Shown here: one piece after another, positions 61,895-64,000 of the stretch
How the letters are laid out: each line of letters begins with the position of its first letter
How positions within the stretch are numbered: the first letter of the stretch is position 1
From: Rhizobium sp. NXC24
GTDB taxonomy: Bacteria; Pseudomonadota; Alphaproteobacteria; Rhizobiales; Rhizobiaceae
Direction: 5' to 3'
NCBI RefSeq assembly: GCF_002944315.1
Contig: NZ_CP024311.1
Location: forward strand, 3,076,501-3,140,500
Length of the DNA stretch: 64,000 nucleotides
Position numbers and translations under genes: made by a program
The notes under the pieces: generated by a model
What the model was told of the DNA's origin: nothing
What the model saw: only the letters and a program-made list of their open reading frames with translations
The model's database searches: none

Positions 61895-62980
61895 ATGAAT
61901 TCCTTCGTTTCCGCCACTGCCATCAAAGGACATGCCCCGCCCGGCACGTCGCAGGGCGATGAGATCGTCCGCCTCGTTGATGTCAGGCGCCGGTTTGGCA
62001 CGAACCCTGCGCTCGACGGTATTTCGCTCACGGCCCGCCGTGGCGAGATCGTCGGCATCATCGGCCGCAGCGGTGCCGGCAAGTCAACGCTGATCCGCTG
62101 CCTGAACGGGCTGGAACGTGCCGACAGCGGCGAAATCCATATCGAAGGACGCAATATCGTCGGCCTGTCGGAAAACGAACTGCAGCCGCTGCGCCGCCGC
62201 ATCGGCATGATTTTCCAGCATTTCAATCTGCTTTCGGCAAAGACCGTCGAAGACAATGTCGCCCTTCCACTGAAGATCGAAGGTATCGCCAAGGCGGAGC
62301 GGCTGGCGCGTGCCCGCGAGTTGCTCGAACTCGTCGGTCTTGCCGACAAGGCGAAGGCCTATCCCTCGGCTCTCTCTGGCGGGCAGAAGCAGCGCGTCGG
62401 CATCGCCCGGGCACTGGCCGCCCGCCCCGCCCTTCTCCTTTCCGACGAAGCGACCTCCGCCCTCGATCCCGAGACGACACGCTCGATCCTGACGCTGCTG
62501 AAGGATATCAACCGCAAGCTTGGCCTGACGATCCTGCTCATCACCCACGAGATGGAAGTGGTGCGCGCGATTGCCGATCGTGTGGCCGTCATCGATGCGG
62601 GCCGCATCGTTGAGAAAGGCCCGGTCTGGCAGATTTTCGCCAATCCGCAGACTGAGATCACCGCAAGCCTGCTCAGCACCATCCGCCCGCAGCTTCCGGA
62701 ACATATCGCCGAGCGACTGTCGCAGGCACCGGGCACCGAGGCGATTTTAAGCGTCGATCTCGCCGGCCCGGCCGCGCAGGGCGCGCTCTTCGCCGAGCTT
62801 TCGGCAGCGCTGCCGCATTCCTTCCGCCTGGTGCATGGCGGCATCGACCATATTCAGAACCAGCCCGTCGCCCGCTTCTTCATCGCCGTGCCGACCCGCG
62901 ACGCAACGCTGCCGGCGCAGGTGACTGATTTTCTGACGGCTCGGTCCGCCCGGGTGGAGGTTTTAGGCTATGACAACTGA
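61895..62980 (+). CDS. metN: Methionine ABC transporter ATP-binding protein
   Basis: The 361-residue ATPase has Walker A GRSGAGKST, Q-loop MIFQHFNLLSAKTVEDNVALPL, signature LSGGQKQR, Walker B ALLLSDEATSALDPET and switch His in LITHEME. The C-terminal ~80 residues form the NIL regulatory domain (LVHGGIDHIQNQPVARFFIAV), where methionine binds to inhibit transport. This is the complete MetN layout. It overlaps metI by 11 bases. Confidence 0.95.
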   Translation: MNSFVSATAIKGHAPPGTSQGDEIVRLVDVRRRFGTNPALDGISLTARRGEIVGIIGRSGAGKSTLIRCLNGLERADSGEIHIEGRNIVGLSENELQPLRRRIGMIFQHFNLLSAKTVEDNVALPLKIEGIAKAERLARARELLELVGLADKAKAYPSALSGGQKQRVGIARALAARPALLLSDEATSALDPETTRSILTLLKDINRKLGLTILLITHEMEVVRAIADRVAVIDAGRIVEKGPVWQIFANPQTEITASLLSTIRPQLPEHIAERLSQAPGTEAILSVDLAGPAAQGALFAELSAALPHSFRLVHGGIDHIQNQPVARFFIAVPTRDATLPAQVTDFLTARSARVEVLGYDN

Positions 62981-63626
62981 CATCATCCTCGGCCTGCTCT
63001 GGCGCTCCTTCTGGGAAACGATCTGGATGACCGGAGCATCCGGCCTGATCTCGCTCGTCATCGGCCTGCCGCTCGGCCTCGCGCTGGTCGTCACGGGCCA
63101 TGACGGCATCGCCGAACAGCTCACCGTCAACCGCATCCTCGCGGCGTTGGTCAACGGCTTCCGCGCCGTGCCTTTCATCATCCTGTTGATCGCATTGATC
63201 CCTCTGACGCGGCTGCTCGTCGGCACCGCGCTTGGCACGACTGCGGCAATCGTGCCGCTTACCATCGCGGCGATACCCTATTACGCCCGCATCGCCGAAG
63301 TTTCGCTGCGCGAGGTCGATCGCGGCCTGATCGATGCCGTACGCGCCATGGGTGGCAACCGCTGGACCATCATCCGGGAAGTGCTGGTGCCGGAAGCACT
63401 GCCCGGGATTGTCGCAGGCTTTACGGTGACGCTGGTCACCCTAATCGGCGCCTCGGCCATGGCCGGCACCATCGGCGGCGGCGGCCTCGGCGACCTCGCG
63501 ATCCGCTACGGCTACCAGCGCTTTGAGACCGGCGTAATGATCGCCGTCGTCATCGTGCTGATCATCCTCGTCTGCGGCATGCAATGGCTCGGCGACCGCC
63601 TGATCGCAAAGCTCGATCATCGTTGA
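62970..63626 (+). CDS. metI: Methionine ABC transporter permease
   Basis: The 218-residue permease has five hydrophobic spans and the MetI loop EVSLREVDRGLIDAVRAMGGNRWTIIREVLVPEALPGI, with GASAMAGTIGGGGLGDLAIRYGYQRFE near the C-terminus, a family signature. Its start lies inside the metN end, so translation is coupled. Confidence 0.95.
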   Translation: MTTDIILGLLWRSFWETIWMTGASGLISLVIGLPLGLALVVTGHDGIAEQLTVNRILAALVNGFRAVPFIILLIALIPLTRLLVGTALGTTAAIVPLTIAAIPYYARIAEVSLREVDRGLIDAVRAMGGNRWTIIREVLVPEALPGIVAGFTVTLVTLIGASAMAGTIGGGGLGDLAIRYGYQRFETGVMIAVVIVLIILVCGMQWLGDRLIAKLDHR

Positions 63627-63781
63627 TACTCATCGGTCAAATCCGATGACGGAATGCGGCTGCCGGATGGTTCGACGGCAGCCGCCCATCAGCTTGGATG
63701 AACAACTTCTCCTGCAACGTCGCCGGCTCATAGGCGTCGGCGCAAATTCACCCGCTGCCGTCTGCATGGCAACCTGCAACT

Positions 63782-64000
63782 TCAGTTTCGAGTGACCGGC
63801 TTCGAGCGCATCCGTGACACCGTTTCGCGCTCCGCCCGCTTGCAGCGCATCGGCGGCAGGCCCCGGTCCATCAGGTCCATATCTTCCAGCACCATGTCGC
63901 CCATTTTCTTGAAGGCGCTGTCGAGGGCACCGGCGCGATGCGCCGAGCGGATGAAGCCTTTGAGGCCGCGCACCGGATGATCCTTGCCAAGCGGCTCCTC
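63782..64000 (-). CDS. C-terminal fragment of an unidentified protein (continues beyond window)
   Basis: The minus-strand frame is open from the window edge to a TGA at 63784-63782, giving the last 72 residues of a protein (EEPLGKDHPVRGLKGFIRS..., ending SKPVTRN). It is rich in Met and basic residues, with GDMVLEDMDLMDRGLPP. No family is recognised. GTG 63973 could be a start, but the frame continues beyond it and the codon usage is similar, so a longer gene is more likely. Confidence 0.5.
   Translation of the reverse strand, partial: EEPLGKDHPVRGLKGFIRSAHRAGALDSAFKKMGDMVLEDMDLMDRGLPPMRCKRAERETVSRMRSKPVTRN

Noticed and set aside
1..64000. CRISPR arrays, tRNA or rRNA genes, transposases, phage or conjugation genes
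   Set aside because: No regularly spaced repeats, tRNA-like cloverleaf ends, rRNA sequence or mobile-element proteins were seen; the repeats present are short intergenic palindromes.

Overview
The window has the look of a fast-growing rhizobium (Rhizobiaceae, Alphaproteobacteria). It is GC-rich and densely coded, with many ABC transporters, LysR/MarR/GntR/AraC regulators and ECF sigma factors, and with intergenic repeats of rhizobial type. No rRNA, tRNA, phage genes, transposases or CRISPR arrays were seen. It reads as chromosome or chromid DNA devoted to catabolism and stress responses.

Layout. 1-10.9 kb: end of a LysR regulator; an ECF41-type sigma factor beside a carboxymuconolactone decarboxylase-like gene with two candidate promoters between them; an AraC regulator divergent from a DMT exporter; a GntR regulator with a PLP enzyme and a HpcH/HpaI aldolase; a second ECF sigma/anti-sigma pair divergent from a Tat-exported metallo-hydrolase, a TPR protein and DoxX. 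11-40.4 kb: a large catabolic island (aminotransferase, amino-acid ABC genes, two MarR regulators, two paralogous FAD oxidoreductases flanking an isatin-hydrolase-like enzyme, a two-gene indolepyruvate oxidoreductase, a five-gene peptide-type ABC transporter, a 2-aminobenzoate-CoA ligase, the monooxygenase/reductase fusion typical of 2-aminobenzoyl-CoA, and a beta-oxidation operon with RidA and a glutaryl-CoA-dehydrogenase-like enzyme). 40.4-54 kb: nucleotide cyclase, two SDRs with a divergent LysR, flavin monooxygenase, OsmC, glycerate kinase, gamma-glutamyltransferase, NmrA-like protein, MFS exporter, cold-shock protein. 54-64 kb: glyoxalase-hydrolase fusion, L-fuconate dehydratase with a CoA transferase, AhpD-like protein, a gene behind a general-stress-type promoter, a cupin, and a MetQ-MetN-MetI methionine importer.

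How the parts fit. The most interesting unit is the island at 11-40 kb. Read as a pathway it suggests tryptophan or another indolic -> indolepyruvate -> (indoleacetyl-CoA or other oxidised indoles) -> isatin -> isatinate/anthranilate -> 2-aminobenzoyl-CoA -> dearomatised ring -> beta-oxidation -> glutaryl-CoA -> crotonyl-CoA. A 14-bp AT-rich palindrome, TTTTAAGCTTAAAA, recurs with few changes in front of the aminotransferase, the peptide-type ABC operon, the CoA ligase and the monooxygenase/reductase, with a weaker copy at the FAD oxidoreductase. A second, longer element is shared by the FAD-oxidoreductase and indolepyruvate-oxidoreductase regions. These tie separated operons into one probable regulon, with the MarR proteins as the natural candidates. 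The enzyme families are clear; the order of steps, the indolic substrate and the regulator-operator pairing are inference.
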